Assembly (NCBI GenBank): GCA_028714855.1
Contig: JAQTLP010000011.1
Span: forward strand, 16,270 to 80,269
Direction: 5' to 3'
Length of the DNA: 64,000 bases
Source: Phycisphaerae bacterium
Lineage (GTDB): Bacteria > Planctomycetota > Phycisphaerae > Sedimentisphaerales > Anaerobacaceae
In this document: positions 32,878 through 41,435 of the stretch, one piece after another
Layout: each line of letters opens with the position of its first letter
Position numbering within the stretch: the stretch's first letter is position 1
Notes under the pieces: model-generated
Database searches by the model: none
Seen by the model: only the letters and a program-made list of their open reading frames with translations
Told to the model about the DNA's origin: nothing
Program-made: the position numbers and the translations under genes

Positions 32878-33522
32878 ATGAGTAAAAGAGCAATCATTTT
32901 CATTTGTCTTGTACTTGCTATGGCTACAGCGGCATCGGCGGTCGAGAAGATAACATACGTCGATGCGAACGACGGAGAGAAAGGCAACACGAAATTGGCA
33001 GCGGGTGGAGTGTTTAAGCCCACAACTAATAACAGCGGGATGGATAACCTTTGGCGGTTTCGGACAGGATTAGCAAATCCGAGCGGTTCGGGTACGGTAT
33101 ACGAGGCAGGCGGGACGTTCAGCGAGATAGATAACACAGAAGATTGTCCTCGCTTAGTGACAACGGTCAGCGGTTTGCCGGAGGGGACCTATAAGGTGTA
33201 TGTTTATTTCTGGAGCGATGAAAACAGCTGGCGCATCCGTGCGGATTTGAAGGGTAAAGATGCACAACTGCCGCTTTTCTGCTCCAAAGCGGCCGATGGA
33301 GACGCGGCACCAATAGGCGCCCCGGCAGCAGTCCTTGCCAAAACGGGAGACTTCAAGGCGTCGCCGTTATTGAGCCAGGGCAATAGGACGTTGTGGCAAG
33401 CGTATCTTGGCGAGGTGAAGGGGACGACGATAACGGTGTTTGTCGATGACGACCCCGCACATAAGACACATAATAAACGGACGTGGTATGACGGCATCGG
33501 CTACCAAGCCGTGACACAATAA
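32878..33522 (+). CDS. Secreted hypothetical protein
   Basis: 214-residue protein with a signal peptide (MSKRAIIFICLVLAMATAAS, cleavage near ASA-VE). The start at 32878 was chosen because AAAGGGGA lies seven bases upstream and an earlier in-frame ATG (32860) would add charged residues before the signal. The mature part is beta-rich with CPRLVTTVSGLPEGTYKVYV resembling carbohydrate-binding or cell-surface beta-sandwich proteins. No catalytic motif is seen. It is followed 20 bases later by a Tat-exported nitroreductase-like gene. Confidence 0.7.
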   Translation: MSKRAIIFICLVLAMATAASAVEKITYVDANDGEKGNTKLAAGGVFKPTTNNSGMDNLWRFRTGLANPSGSGTVYEAGGTFSEIDNTEDCPRLVTTVSGLPEGTYKVYVYFWSDENSWRIRADLKGKDAQLPLFCSKAADGDAAPIGAPAAVLAKTGDFKASPLLSQGNRTLWQAYLGEVKGTTITVFVDDDPAHKTHNKRTWYDGIGYQAVTQ

Positions 33523-33542
33523 GAAATTGAATGGAGGCCAAT

Positions 33543-34241
33543 ATGAATCGCAGGACATTTTTGAAAAGTGTGCCGGCACTTGCGATGCTGGCATCGGCAA
33601 AGACAGGTTTTTCCGCAGACGCAAACACGGCGACCAGTGCTGCACAGCCGGTCGTCGCAGCGGAAGGGGTAATCAAACTTCTTCAGCCTGATTTGAAGAA
33701 GGGCGCTGCGACGATGGAGTCGCTGAGTAAAAGGAAAACAGAACGGAACCTTTCGGAGAAGAAGCTGACGCTACAGCAGTTGTCAGAAGTGCTTTGGGCG
33801 GCAGACGGCGTAAACCGGCCGGACGGCAAACGCACTGCGCCGGCGGCAAGGGCCAAGTATGCCGTTGATATTTACGCTGTGCTGCCGGAAGGCGTTTATT
33901 TCTATGATGTGGCAAAGCACGAGCTTGCGCTGGTTGTGAAAGGTGATTTCCGAAAAGAGAGCGGTATGCAGGATTTTGTTTATATCGCATATCTGAATTT
34001 AGTTTATGTTCTTAACTTAAAGAACTGGCCGGATGAATCGCGGCCAATGCCTCAATCAAAGCGAGACCGCTGGATAGCTGTTGAATTGGGGTGCATTGCG
34101 CAGAACGTGCATCTGTATTGCGCATCGGAAGGATTAGGGACGGTAATCCGGGGGATGATAGACGAAAATAAATTCAGCGAAGTGATAAAGGTAAAGCCCG
34201 AACTGATACTAATGGCCCAGACGGTAGGGTGTGTAAAATAA
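33543..34241 (+). CDS. Tat-exported nitroreductase-family (SagB-like) protein
   Basis: 232-residue protein beginning NRRTFLKSVPALAMLASAKTG, a twin-arginine export signal (RRTFLK), so it is probably exported folded with its cofactor. The mature part matches nitroreductase/SagB-type flavoproteins: LSEVLWAADGVNRPDGKRTAPAA, IYAVLPEGVYFYD and ELGCIAQNVHLYCASEGLGTV. These bind FMN; the substrate in the periplasm is unknown. The ATG at 33543 was preferred over one at 33531, giving the standard Tat N-region. Confidence 0.8.
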   Translation: MNRRTFLKSVPALAMLASAKTGFSADANTATSAAQPVVAAEGVIKLLQPDLKKGAATMESLSKRKTERNLSEKKLTLQQLSEVLWAADGVNRPDGKRTAPAARAKYAVDIYAVLPEGVYFYDVAKHELALVVKGDFRKESGMQDFVYIAYLNLVYVLNLKNWPDESRPMPQSKRDRWIAVELGCIAQNVHLYCASEGLGTVIRGMIDENKFSEVIKVKPELILMAQTVGCVK

Positions 34242-34252
34242 GGGCGGATTGT

Positions 34253-34834
34253 TTAAATGCTATTTTGCTTTAGCATTGCGGCGAGGTTAAGGGCGAGGTT
34301 CTTAACTGTTTCCATGCCCCAGGCGTCATCTTTTGCATCCGCCACGATGGTCGCTCCTGAATGCGAATAGTCGGAGCCATCGCTGATTGCCTGCATATTC
34401 AGCTGGAGCAAAAAGGTGTGAATATTTTGCAAGGTGATCTCCTGACCTCCATTTCTCGCGAAACCGCAGGCGATGCCTCCGCCGATTTTGCCGGCCATAG
34501 GGAGAGACATACCGTAAGTGTGGCGCATCACGACACACCGGTCCATCATTATTTTCAGCTGGCCTGAAACCATACCGAAATAGACGGGGGAGCCGATTAA
34601 CAGGCCGTGACACCATTTGAGGGCGTCGATTATCGCAGGCATATCATCTTGTTGAAAACAGGAATTGGTTTCCTTGCACTTCCAGCATCCTATGCACGGT
34701 TTAATATCTTTTCCTGACAGAGCGATGTATTTAGTGGTGAAGCCCTGCTGCTTTAATATGTCGAGGGCGTATTGAACGGTGTAAGCGGTGTTGCCGTCGG
34801 CGTGAGGGCTTCCAGAGATACCTAAGATATTCAT
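34253..34834 (-). CDS. NADPH-dependent FMN reductase / iron-sulfur flavoprotein
   Basis: 193-residue flavodoxin-like protein. GISGSPHADGNTAYTVQYAL (residues 4-23) is the FMN phosphate loop, and CIGCWKCKETNSC has the C-x2-C-x2-C-x5-C spacing of iron-sulfur flavoproteins. GLLIGSPVYFGMVSGQLKIMMD is the second flavin-binding loop. It probably transfers electrons in an anaerobic redox pathway. It lies 11 bases from the CE15-like gene in the same direction and may be co-transcribed. Confidence 0.88.
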   Translation of the reverse strand: MNILGISGSPHADGNTAYTVQYALDILKQQGFTTKYIALSGKDIKPCIGCWKCKETNSCFQQDDMPAIIDALKWCHGLLIGSPVYFGMVSGQLKIMMDRCVVMRHTYGMSLPMAGKIGGGIACGFARNGGQEITLQNIHTFLLQLNMQAISDGSDYSHSGATIVADAKDDAWGMETVKNLALNLAAMLKQNSI

Positions 34835-34845
34835 TGTGCTTTCCT

Positions 34846-36195
34846 TTATTTGGGTGCGGGCGATTTTAAGTATCTTTGTGCAAACGTGAGGAACGTTGGC
34901 CAGTTCGGGGCGGGGGTATGTCCGCCGGTGTGCTGGCGAAAGGCGATGTTACCGTCGATAAGCGGCGTGCCAATCGGCGGGAACGCGGCAGTCCCTAAAT
35001 CATTTTTGCCGAGGAGCTTATAGACCGGCCCTGCGGCGGCTGCGGCCATAAACATACCTTTGGCATCGACCCATCCATCACCATTGGTCGCTCCGGCACT
35101 AATGAACACGGGGCGTGGGGCACATAAAGCGATAAGCTCGTGAGAGTCCACCGGCAAATCGTTCCAGTTAAGGGGACCTGCGTATTTAAGAAAGTTGCCG
35201 GCCATCCAGTGGTATTCACCTGAGCCGGCGAGGTTTTCGACGATTTCGCCCCAGTTTCGGCGGTGAAGTTTTGCGCCGCCTTCGCCGGAGGAGCTAACAA
35301 AAGCGACAGCGAAACGCGAGTCATAGGCCATTGTGACAAGCGCTGCTTTTCCATAACGCGAATGTCCTTCGAGTCCGATTTTTTTGGCGTCAACGGATTT
35401 GTCGGTTTCGAAATAGTCCAGAGCACGGCTGGCTCCCCAAGCCCAGGCGCGCAGCGTACCCCAGTCATCCGGTTTGCGCGGCCGGCCCTTGTTGCAAAGT
35501 CCGATGATTCCCTGCGTCAGCCGCTCTCCGCTGTCGGCCTGAATGCTGGTTGGAGTGATGACGGCATAACCCCAGCCCTTGGCGAGGACCAGCTGCTTCC
35601 AATCGGGTTCGCCACCACCTCGCAGGATTCTGTTTCGAGAACCGCCCCATCCGAGTTCCATTATCACCGGTACAGGACCAGCGGCTCCAGCCGGGGTGGT
35701 CAGCGTCAATTGGATGTCAACGACAATAGACGGGTACGAGGAATTATCAACGTGACCCATTAGGTGCTTAGTGATGGTCGGCACGGCACCATTTGCATCT
35801 TTAGTCACGGCGGCCACCTTCCATTTTACCTTAGGCGTGTTTTTGGGGACCCGGCCATAGATTTCCCTGTCGAAATCCTCAACGATTTCCGGTCGGCGCT
35901 TGTTCCACCAAATTTCAGGCGTCGTGACTTTACGGCCATTCTTCAAAACCAGCGGGTCCGGCAGGTTCGGATAAGGATTGGCCTTAGATTCATCGTAATT
36001 GGCATAATTTTCAGCCTTGGGGTCCATTCCGTTTCTGCCCGGCCTTAGAGACGTTATGTGCAGGAGAGTCATCATCCTTTTGTGGTCCTGTTCGGCAGTC
36101 AGCTGCACCGGCGGAGGCAGTGCGGCGAAAAGATCGCAGATGGGTGACGCGAAGGACAATAGAACAATGATTTTCAATGGTGTCATGAGTTTCAT
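34846..36195 (-). CDS. CE15-like glucuronoyl esterase / alpha/beta-hydrolase
   Basis: 449-residue secreted alpha/beta-hydrolase. A signal peptide is seen from the ATG at 36195, preferred over an ATG at 36210 that overlaps the end of the GH9 gene. CE15 hallmarks are GLEGHSRYGKAALVTMAYD (nucleophile Ser in GHSRYGK), FVSSSGEGGAKLHRRNWGE, WMAGNFLKYAG and a C-terminal HTGGH histidine. CE15 enzymes cleave ester bonds between lignin alcohols and glucuronoxylan side chains. It is directly downstream of the GH9 lipoprotein gene, so the two likely act together on plant cell walls. Confidence 0.85.
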   Translation of the reverse strand: MKLMTPLKIIVLLSFASPICDLFAALPPPVQLTAEQDHKRMMTLLHITSLRPGRNGMDPKAENYANYDESKANPYPNLPDPLVLKNGRKVTTPEIWWNKRRPEIVEDFDREIYGRVPKNTPKVKWKVAAVTKDANGAVPTITKHLMGHVDNSSYPSIVVDIQLTLTTPAGAAGPVPVIMELGWGGSRNRILRGGGEPDWKQLVLAKGWGYAVITPTSIQADSGERLTQGIIGLCNKGRPRKPDDWGTLRAWAWGASRALDYFETDKSVDAKKIGLEGHSRYGKAALVTMAYDSRFAVAFVSSSGEGGAKLHRRNWGEIVENLAGSGEYHWMAGNFLKYAGPLNWNDLPVDSHELIALCAPRPVFISAGATNGDGWVDAKGMFMAAAAAGPVYKLLGKNDLGTAAFPPIGTPLIDGNIAFRQHTGGHTPAPNWPTFLTFAQRYLKSPAPK

Positions 36196-36199
36196 AATA

Positions 36200-38722
36200 T
36201 TAGTTTCCATTTAATAAATCGTTTGCGGCGTTTACGAGAAAGATATACGCAGCAGCGTTGCCGATGGTATACTCGTTCTCAGCCCATAAGAAGGGCCAGT
36301 CTTCTTTGTTTTCGGGGAAGTCTGGTTTAATGATAAGCACGCCCGGGACGATGCCGCCGGCGATAAACGAGTAGTCGGCGCGATTGTTCCCGTAAGCGAT
36401 TTTTTTGGAGTGGGTTCCGACGGCCGAGACGAAAGAGATGTCGGAGGCGGGATGGCAGCCATAAATATAATTCAATCCGCTAAGGGTGTATTCGGGGCCA
36501 ATGATGTCAGGAAAGGCCTTGTGCAGGTAATAATTAGTTATAGCGGAATAGATGACCAGGCCGCTACCTGCCCAGCCGCGAGTTGAGATGGGGACGCCGA
36601 AGGGGTTTTGCTCGTAAAATTTATCGAGCTGTTTTTTATAGTTCCTGGCGAGTGACTCTAATTTTTCCGAGTAGGATTTATCCATATATGGTATTGCGCG
36701 GATGGCTACAGGGGCGCGAAAACTGAAACGTTCGTCATTAATATCAGGGATTAGCTGGTTTACTCTTTCAGCATATTTAGCGTTTTTTGTGCATATCAGA
36801 AGTTCAACGGCTGCGGAAAGCTCCTCAGCTTCCATCTGGCCGCCGGTGGTGTTTCCGAAACTGAATAAATTCGGCTCGTGGGCGTGCTCCTCGTCCCAGA
36901 CTTTTTTAGCGGTTTCCAAACATTCGTCGGCGAGGGGGTCATTGTATCCTCGCAAGGCGCGACTTGCGGCCGCCAATGCAGCGATAGAGCCGTAATTGAG
37001 CGGAGTTGATTTACTGGTGAATGCCCATCTGTCATCGGGAGTGCCGCTGGTGAAACCATCGGATTCGTGCGGCTGCAGTTCGGGATTGTAAATGAGGTTG
37101 TCGGTCATCGTTACGCCGTCGCCGAGATGGGTGTATTGTGAGAGGTCGGAGACAATGATGCCGTTAATGGCGTGGCCAACAGCCCTGTGCTGGGCGATGA
37201 GGGCGAGAGTGCCGTGTTCTATCTGCTGAAGCAAGTCGGGTATGCCATCCGGATGATGAATATCGACGAATCGGATTTTCTGGTCGATAGCAGTTTCGTC
37301 TCTTTTCAGGCGGAAGGATTCCCAAGTGTGAGCCAGATTTGATACGACGTTATAATGAGATGGAGTTCGGATATCAAAATCGCCTGCATCGAACCAGCCG
37401 CCGACGTTCAAGCCGGGGATATGCTCACCTGGTTTGTAAGGTGAATCCGTTGTGGGGCCCTGAGAGTACAAATCAAAATGCTTGTGATTTACCGGCGCCT
37501 GAAGGGCATCATCAAGATGCGCTGCACCGTGCCATACTTTATAAGCCTCATTTACGAACATGTGGTCCATCTGGACAGGGAGATACACATCAAGGGTGGG
37601 GTGCCAGGCGTTTTCATAAATATCCGGCGCAATCCTGAAGGGCTTTGTGCGGACGCTGCCGTATTCGATTGCATACAGGCCGGTTTCCTTTACCGGCGTG
37701 AAATCAAAAGTGGAATAATTATATCTAAGGAATTTACCCCAATTTTTTGTCGGGGCTTTATATATTTCGATGGATTCGCCGGTCTCTGTGATTTTCAACA
37801 AACGTGCCGAGGGCAGGGGCGTATCGTTTTTGTCTAATTCGATGACAGCAACTTTATTTTGGCTGGGATGATAGCCGAGCTGTGAATGTGCGATGACCGG
37901 CGGACGGGTCCAATTGGGAATGGTATTGGCGGTAAGGAACCACTCGATAACTTTGCCGGTTTTAGCTTTGGGGACGAGGGTGCGGACAACGAACCAGCCG
38001 TTTTGGGCTTTATTGCGGCCATCGAACAATAAGAGGTCATAATCTTTGGCTTTGATAGTGACACGCCTTGCGGGGTCTTCTGGGGCGAGGACTAGAGTTT
38101 TGCCTTTGGCAATCGGGTCGGGTTCTGTGGTACCCGCTTTGTCAACGGTCATCGGGCCGGAAGGGTAGAGTGGGAAGGCACCGCCGACGCTATCCATCAG
38201 ATATGCTTTTTCGAAATAAGCGGAGGGCAGGAATTCGAGATTGAGACCGGCACGACCGACGAGGGCCTGCGGAAGCGGCTTTTCAAGATTGACGCTTAGA
38301 AGTATTCCTCCGTTGTGCGCCTCGGCTTTTATCGTGTAATTGAAGTCATAGTCGGGATAAGTTAAAGATGCTTCGATGCTATTATTTTGCTTATTTACTT
38401 TACGTTCTACAAATTCAGGTTTGGGGTCCCATTGTTCCGGGGTCGGGTTGAGGCGGATATCACCATTTGTCGCGGTCCGGACCTCGTGGTGGATAATTTC
38501 AACGCCGCTTAATTTAGAATCATCAAAAAAGTTGACGTCATACCAATTACTGAAGACCATCACATTAAGCCCGCAGGTTTCAAAATAGTCGAGGTCATTC
38601 AGTTTTAGGCCATCCGCTTTTGGGGTGTCTATGGTGCGATGTGTCTGGTCACAGCCAAGAGATAAAAAGGCGATTGCGGTGATTAGAACAAGCGTTAATG
38701 CTATTAAACTTTTAGAATACAT
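36200..38722 (-). CDS. Glycoside hydrolase family 9 lipoprotein with CelD-type N-terminal domain
   Basis: 840-residue lipoprotein (signal ending LSLGC, Cys24). The N-terminal 270 residues form a beta-rich domain of unknown type, followed by an Ig-like CelD_N domain starting PPVIAHSQLGYHPSQNKVAV and a GH9 (alpha/alpha)6 barrel. Catalytic features of GH9 are present: GGWFDAGDFDIRT with two aspartates near 441-444, and a C-terminal WAENEYTIGNAAAY with the acid glutamate near 817. GH9 enzymes are mainly endo- and exo-beta-glucanases. Lipid anchoring suggests action on oligosaccharides at the cell surface. Confidence 0.9.
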   Translation of the reverse strand: MYSKSLIALTLVLITAIAFLSLGCDQTHRTIDTPKADGLKLNDLDYFETCGLNVMVFSNWYDVNFFDDSKLSGVEIIHHEVRTATNGDIRLNPTPEQWDPKPEFVERKVNKQNNSIEASLTYPDYDFNYTIKAEAHNGGILLSVNLEKPLPQALVGRAGLNLEFLPSAYFEKAYLMDSVGGAFPLYPSGPMTVDKAGTTEPDPIAKGKTLVLAPEDPARRVTIKAKDYDLLLFDGRNKAQNGWFVVRTLVPKAKTGKVIEWFLTANTIPNWTRPPVIAHSQLGYHPSQNKVAVIELDKNDTPLPSARLLKITETGESIEIYKAPTKNWGKFLRYNYSTFDFTPVKETGLYAIEYGSVRTKPFRIAPDIYENAWHPTLDVYLPVQMDHMFVNEAYKVWHGAAHLDDALQAPVNHKHFDLYSQGPTTDSPYKPGEHIPGLNVGGWFDAGDFDIRTPSHYNVVSNLAHTWESFRLKRDETAIDQKIRFVDIHHPDGIPDLLQQIEHGTLALIAQHRAVGHAINGIIVSDLSQYTHLGDGVTMTDNLIYNPELQPHESDGFTSGTPDDRWAFTSKSTPLNYGSIAALAAASRALRGYNDPLADECLETAKKVWDEEHAHEPNLFSFGNTTGGQMEAEELSAAVELLICTKNAKYAERVNQLIPDINDERFSFRAPVAIRAIPYMDKSYSEKLESLARNYKKQLDKFYEQNPFGVPISTRGWAGSGLVIYSAITNYYLHKAFPDIIGPEYTLSGLNYIYGCHPASDISFVSAVGTHSKKIAYGNNRADYSFIAGGIVPGVLIIKPDFPENKEDWPFLWAENEYTIGNAAAYIFLVNAANDLLNGN

Positions 38723-38959
38723 TTTAGCGTCCTTAACGGAATAATTTTATGAGCAAAATAAGCCCTTCGGAGGCAATATGCAACCATTTTTTGCTAACGA
38801 AGATTCCTGGATGGGCAGGGGACAAACAGGTCCCATAAGTCGGTTGTCGATATTAGAAGTTTTATTTTGCGGCAAAAATCGGCCAGTTAAGAAAAGTTGC
38901 GTGCAGAATATACCGAAGTTTCGGGTTAGAACTATTACTTAATAGAAGGGGTCTATTGA
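38723..38959. other. Divergent intergenic region, no recognised element
   Basis: The gap lies between the start of the GH9 gene (minus) and a plus-strand hypothetical gene. No convincing promoter pair, repeat or RNA was found. Confidence 0.3.
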
Positions 38960-39430
38960 ATGGATACAGGAAACTGGCTGGAAACACCGGGTTGTGCGTT
39001 AGATGAGCAGATAGCGAAAGAGATTTTTGACATTCTGCCCGAGCGAGGTCCTATCGTGGTGATTATGGACAGAGAAGGCCACAGGTGGGTCAGCGACCCT
39101 GAGAAATTTTCCAAGCTGAGTGTCCGTGACTCTTTTTGGAGTAAACTTTGCGTCAAAATCGACGACGGGGATGAGCCGGTTGTAACACAGGCGGACGATT
39201 ACGGCATTGTAGCAGCAGAATTAGCCACCGAGGAAAGCAAGTGCGGATACGTTGTTATTATCCTGCCGCAATACAGCTCCGAATCGACGTTAGTTAATAT
39301 TAACCTGGTAGAAACATTGCTTAATCAGATAGATTTGATAGCCAAGCTGATTGAGAAAAATAATCAACTTTGCGAGCTTCAGAGAAAGCAACTCAGCTCG
39401 TACACGCAGCAAGAAACATCCTCAAATTGA
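38960..39430 (+). CDS. Hypothetical protein with GAF-like ending
   Basis: 156-residue soluble protein without signal peptide. Residues about 90-140 (GYVVIILPQYSSESTLVNIN and the following helix) look like the final strand and helix of a GAF or PAS-like sensory domain, and the N-terminal part has DREGHRWVSDPEKFSKLS. No catalytic residues are recognised. It precedes the GH10-like gene by 99 bases in the same direction. Assignment as a sensor is weak inference. Confidence 0.6.
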   Translation: MDTGNWLETPGCALDEQIAKEIFDILPERGPIVVIMDREGHRWVSDPEKFSKLSVRDSFWSKLCVKIDDGDEPVVTQADDYGIVAAELATEESKCGYVVIILPQYSSESTLVNINLVETLLNQIDLIAKLIEKNNQLCELQRKQLSSYTQQETSSN

Positions 39431-39529
39431 CATATCCGCCGGAGACGGGATAAATTTAATTGTGTTTAAGCTTGTAACTGCTATAATTCGGCGACAAGTT
39501 ACACAGGACAGATTTATTTTGAGAGACAA

Positions 39530-41005
39530 ATGAGATTTCAGGTTTTTAAAAACGGCAAGGTCGTAGATAAATTCGCGCTGTGCGGAGCCTATATGTTCGG
39601 GAGCGACGGGATAGCCATTCGCCGGGCGCAGATCACATTCAAAGACGGGATAATCGAGTGTGAGAAGCCGTCCGGAGAAACAGCAGGGCTGGCGTTGTTA
39701 TGGCCGATAGATGGTTTTGGGAGGGTACTTTTGCCGACGACCTTCCTGCCTGAAAGAGAGCAGCCATATAATTTGAATGTCGAGATAACACGCGCGAAGT
39801 TAATGCAAATCATTAACAAGCGGGAGGACTGGTCATTTTTCAATCAATTAGAGGATTTGACGGATTTCGCCAAAGAAGCGCAGGACTTATTTATCCAGGC
39901 GATTCAAAACATTTCCGACGCGCCGCTGGCAGCTGAATTAGCGGACAAATCCCTTGAGAAAGCCATAGTCTTATCCGAGAAGCTGGCTGGGAAACAAGCC
40001 GACACACTTTTTGAGGCGCGAAACAAGGGCCACGGCTTCGGCAAAGGGTGCTTCGGCTGTCAAGTAGACACCAGAGAGATTAGCAATCCCAAGTATCTTG
40101 AGAAGCTGCTCAAATTATTCGGTTCTGCAATAATACCTATAAACTGGGCCCAGATAGAGTCTCATAAAGGCACTTACGATTTTTCAACGGTTGATGCATG
40201 CGTTGAAGCACTTAGTAAAAAGAAACTTGCAATCGGTGCTGGACCGTTACTTTGCTTTTCGAAGGGATATTTGCCCAAGTGGCTGCTGCGGAGCGGAGCG
40301 GAGTTTGAAAAGATTCGCGAAGCTGCGTATCAATTCGTTTTAAGTATGGCTACTCGATACTCAGGCAGTATTCACGCGTGGCGAGTTATAAGCGGTCTTA
40401 ACGTATTTAATCACTTCGGGTTCAGCTTCGAGCAGGTTTTGGAAATGACGCGAGCGGCCAATATGGCCGTAAAACAAGGCAGCGACAGGGCCCTGAGGAT
40501 AATAGAAATCAGCAATCTGTGGGGCGAATATTATGCAACAACACCTAATACCATTCCGCCATTGGTGTATGTTGATATGGTAGTTCAGGGCGGGATTAGT
40601 TTTGACGCGTTCGGGCTGACTATGCCGTTCGGCAAGAACCAGGCCGGTATGCAGATTAGAGATATGATGCAGATATCGGCAGGATTGGATTACTTTGCGT
40701 TCGTAGCCAAGCCCTTATGTATAATCAATGTGGAGGTTCCGAGCCAGGACGGCAGCGGATTATATGATAGCGAGGTTGCCGGGGTATGGCACGAGAAGTG
40801 GGACCAATCACGGCAGGGACAATGGATTGAGCAATTCTATAAGATAACCCTTAGCAAACCATTTGTCGACATGGTAGGATATTCGAACCTTGCCGATACA
40901 GATGACAGCACTATAGCCAACAGCGGTTTGTTGACGGCCGAGCTCGAACCCAAGGAATCGTTTCAGACCCTGAATAAGCTTCGCAGCGCTATTTTCAGAA
41001 TGTAG
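39530..41005 (+). CDS. GH10-like TIM-barrel protein with catalytic residues apparently lost
   Basis: 491-residue protein without signal peptide. Residues 1-150 are a beta-rich domain and a helical linker; from about 170 the sequence follows the GH10 barrel (GCFGCQVDTREI, AIIPINWAQIESHKGTYDFS, LAIGAGPLLCFSKGYLPKWL). Where GH10 xylanases have WDVVNE, this protein reads WRVISGLN, and where they have ITELD it reads IINVEVP, so both catalytic glutamates appear replaced. It is therefore likely a non-hydrolytic relative, perhaps a carbohydrate binder. Cytoplasmic location is unusual for the fold. Confidence 0.7.
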   Translation: MRFQVFKNGKVVDKFALCGAYMFGSDGIAIRRAQITFKDGIIECEKPSGETAGLALLWPIDGFGRVLLPTTFLPEREQPYNLNVEITRAKLMQIINKREDWSFFNQLEDLTDFAKEAQDLFIQAIQNISDAPLAAELADKSLEKAIVLSEKLAGKQADTLFEARNKGHGFGKGCFGCQVDTREISNPKYLEKLLKLFGSAIIPINWAQIESHKGTYDFSTVDACVEALSKKKLAIGAGPLLCFSKGYLPKWLLRSGAEFEKIREAAYQFVLSMATRYSGSIHAWRVISGLNVFNHFGFSFEQVLEMTRAANMAVKQGSDRALRIIEISNLWGEYYATTPNTIPPLVYVDMVVQGGISFDAFGLTMPFGKNQAGMQIRDMMQISAGLDYFAFVAKPLCIINVEVPSQDGSGLYDSEVAGVWHEKWDQSRQGQWIEQFYKITLSKPFVDMVGYSNLADTDDSTIANSGLLTAELEPKESFQTLNKLRSAIFRM

Positions 41006-41030
41006 GTAAAAGGTGAGTTGAAAATTAACC

Positions 41031-41393
41031 GTGACAACCGATAGTTTTATCCAACGAGCCGATACGCTGCAGAACAAGATTCAATCATTTGCGTTCTGTT
41101 TAGCATTAAGCGCAGCTGTTTTAATATCTGTTTGTTTTACGGTTTCTATCGCCGGCGGATTCGAACATCCTGGCGAAATCAGGATAGAGAGCCAGGTGAA
41201 TCCGAATTATGCGCCGCGGGCAAGTTTAGCGAGATTACCCGGTGTAGGTAATAGACGAGCCGAGGAGATAGCGGCTTATCGGGAGAATTTCAGCGATAGA
41301 AAAGTGTTTCGAGATTGCGAGGATTTGCAGAAAGTCAAGGGCATAGGGCCTAAAACAGCGGAAGATATATGCGAATGGCTGAAGTTCGAATAA
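41031..41393 (+). CDS. Helix-hairpin-helix (ComEA-like) protein
   Basis: 120-residue protein with one membrane helix (about 22-42) and two helix-hairpin-helix motifs: LARLPGVGNRRAEEIAAYRE and LQKVKGIGPKTAEDICEWL. ComEA-type proteins bind DNA outside the cytoplasm during uptake; a membrane-anchored HhH domain fits this, but no other competence genes are present. Translation starts at a GTG (41031) with AGGTGAG upstream. Confidence 0.8.
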   Translation: MTTDSFIQRADTLQNKIQSFAFCLALSAAVLISVCFTVSIAGGFEHPGEIRIESQVNPNYAPRASLARLPGVGNRRAEEIAAYRENFSDRKVFRDCEDLQKVKGIGPKTAEDICEWLKFE

Positions 41394-41435
41394 GAGTAAC
41401 CATCCTCGCCTCTGACCTTGGTGGAGAAGAAAAAA

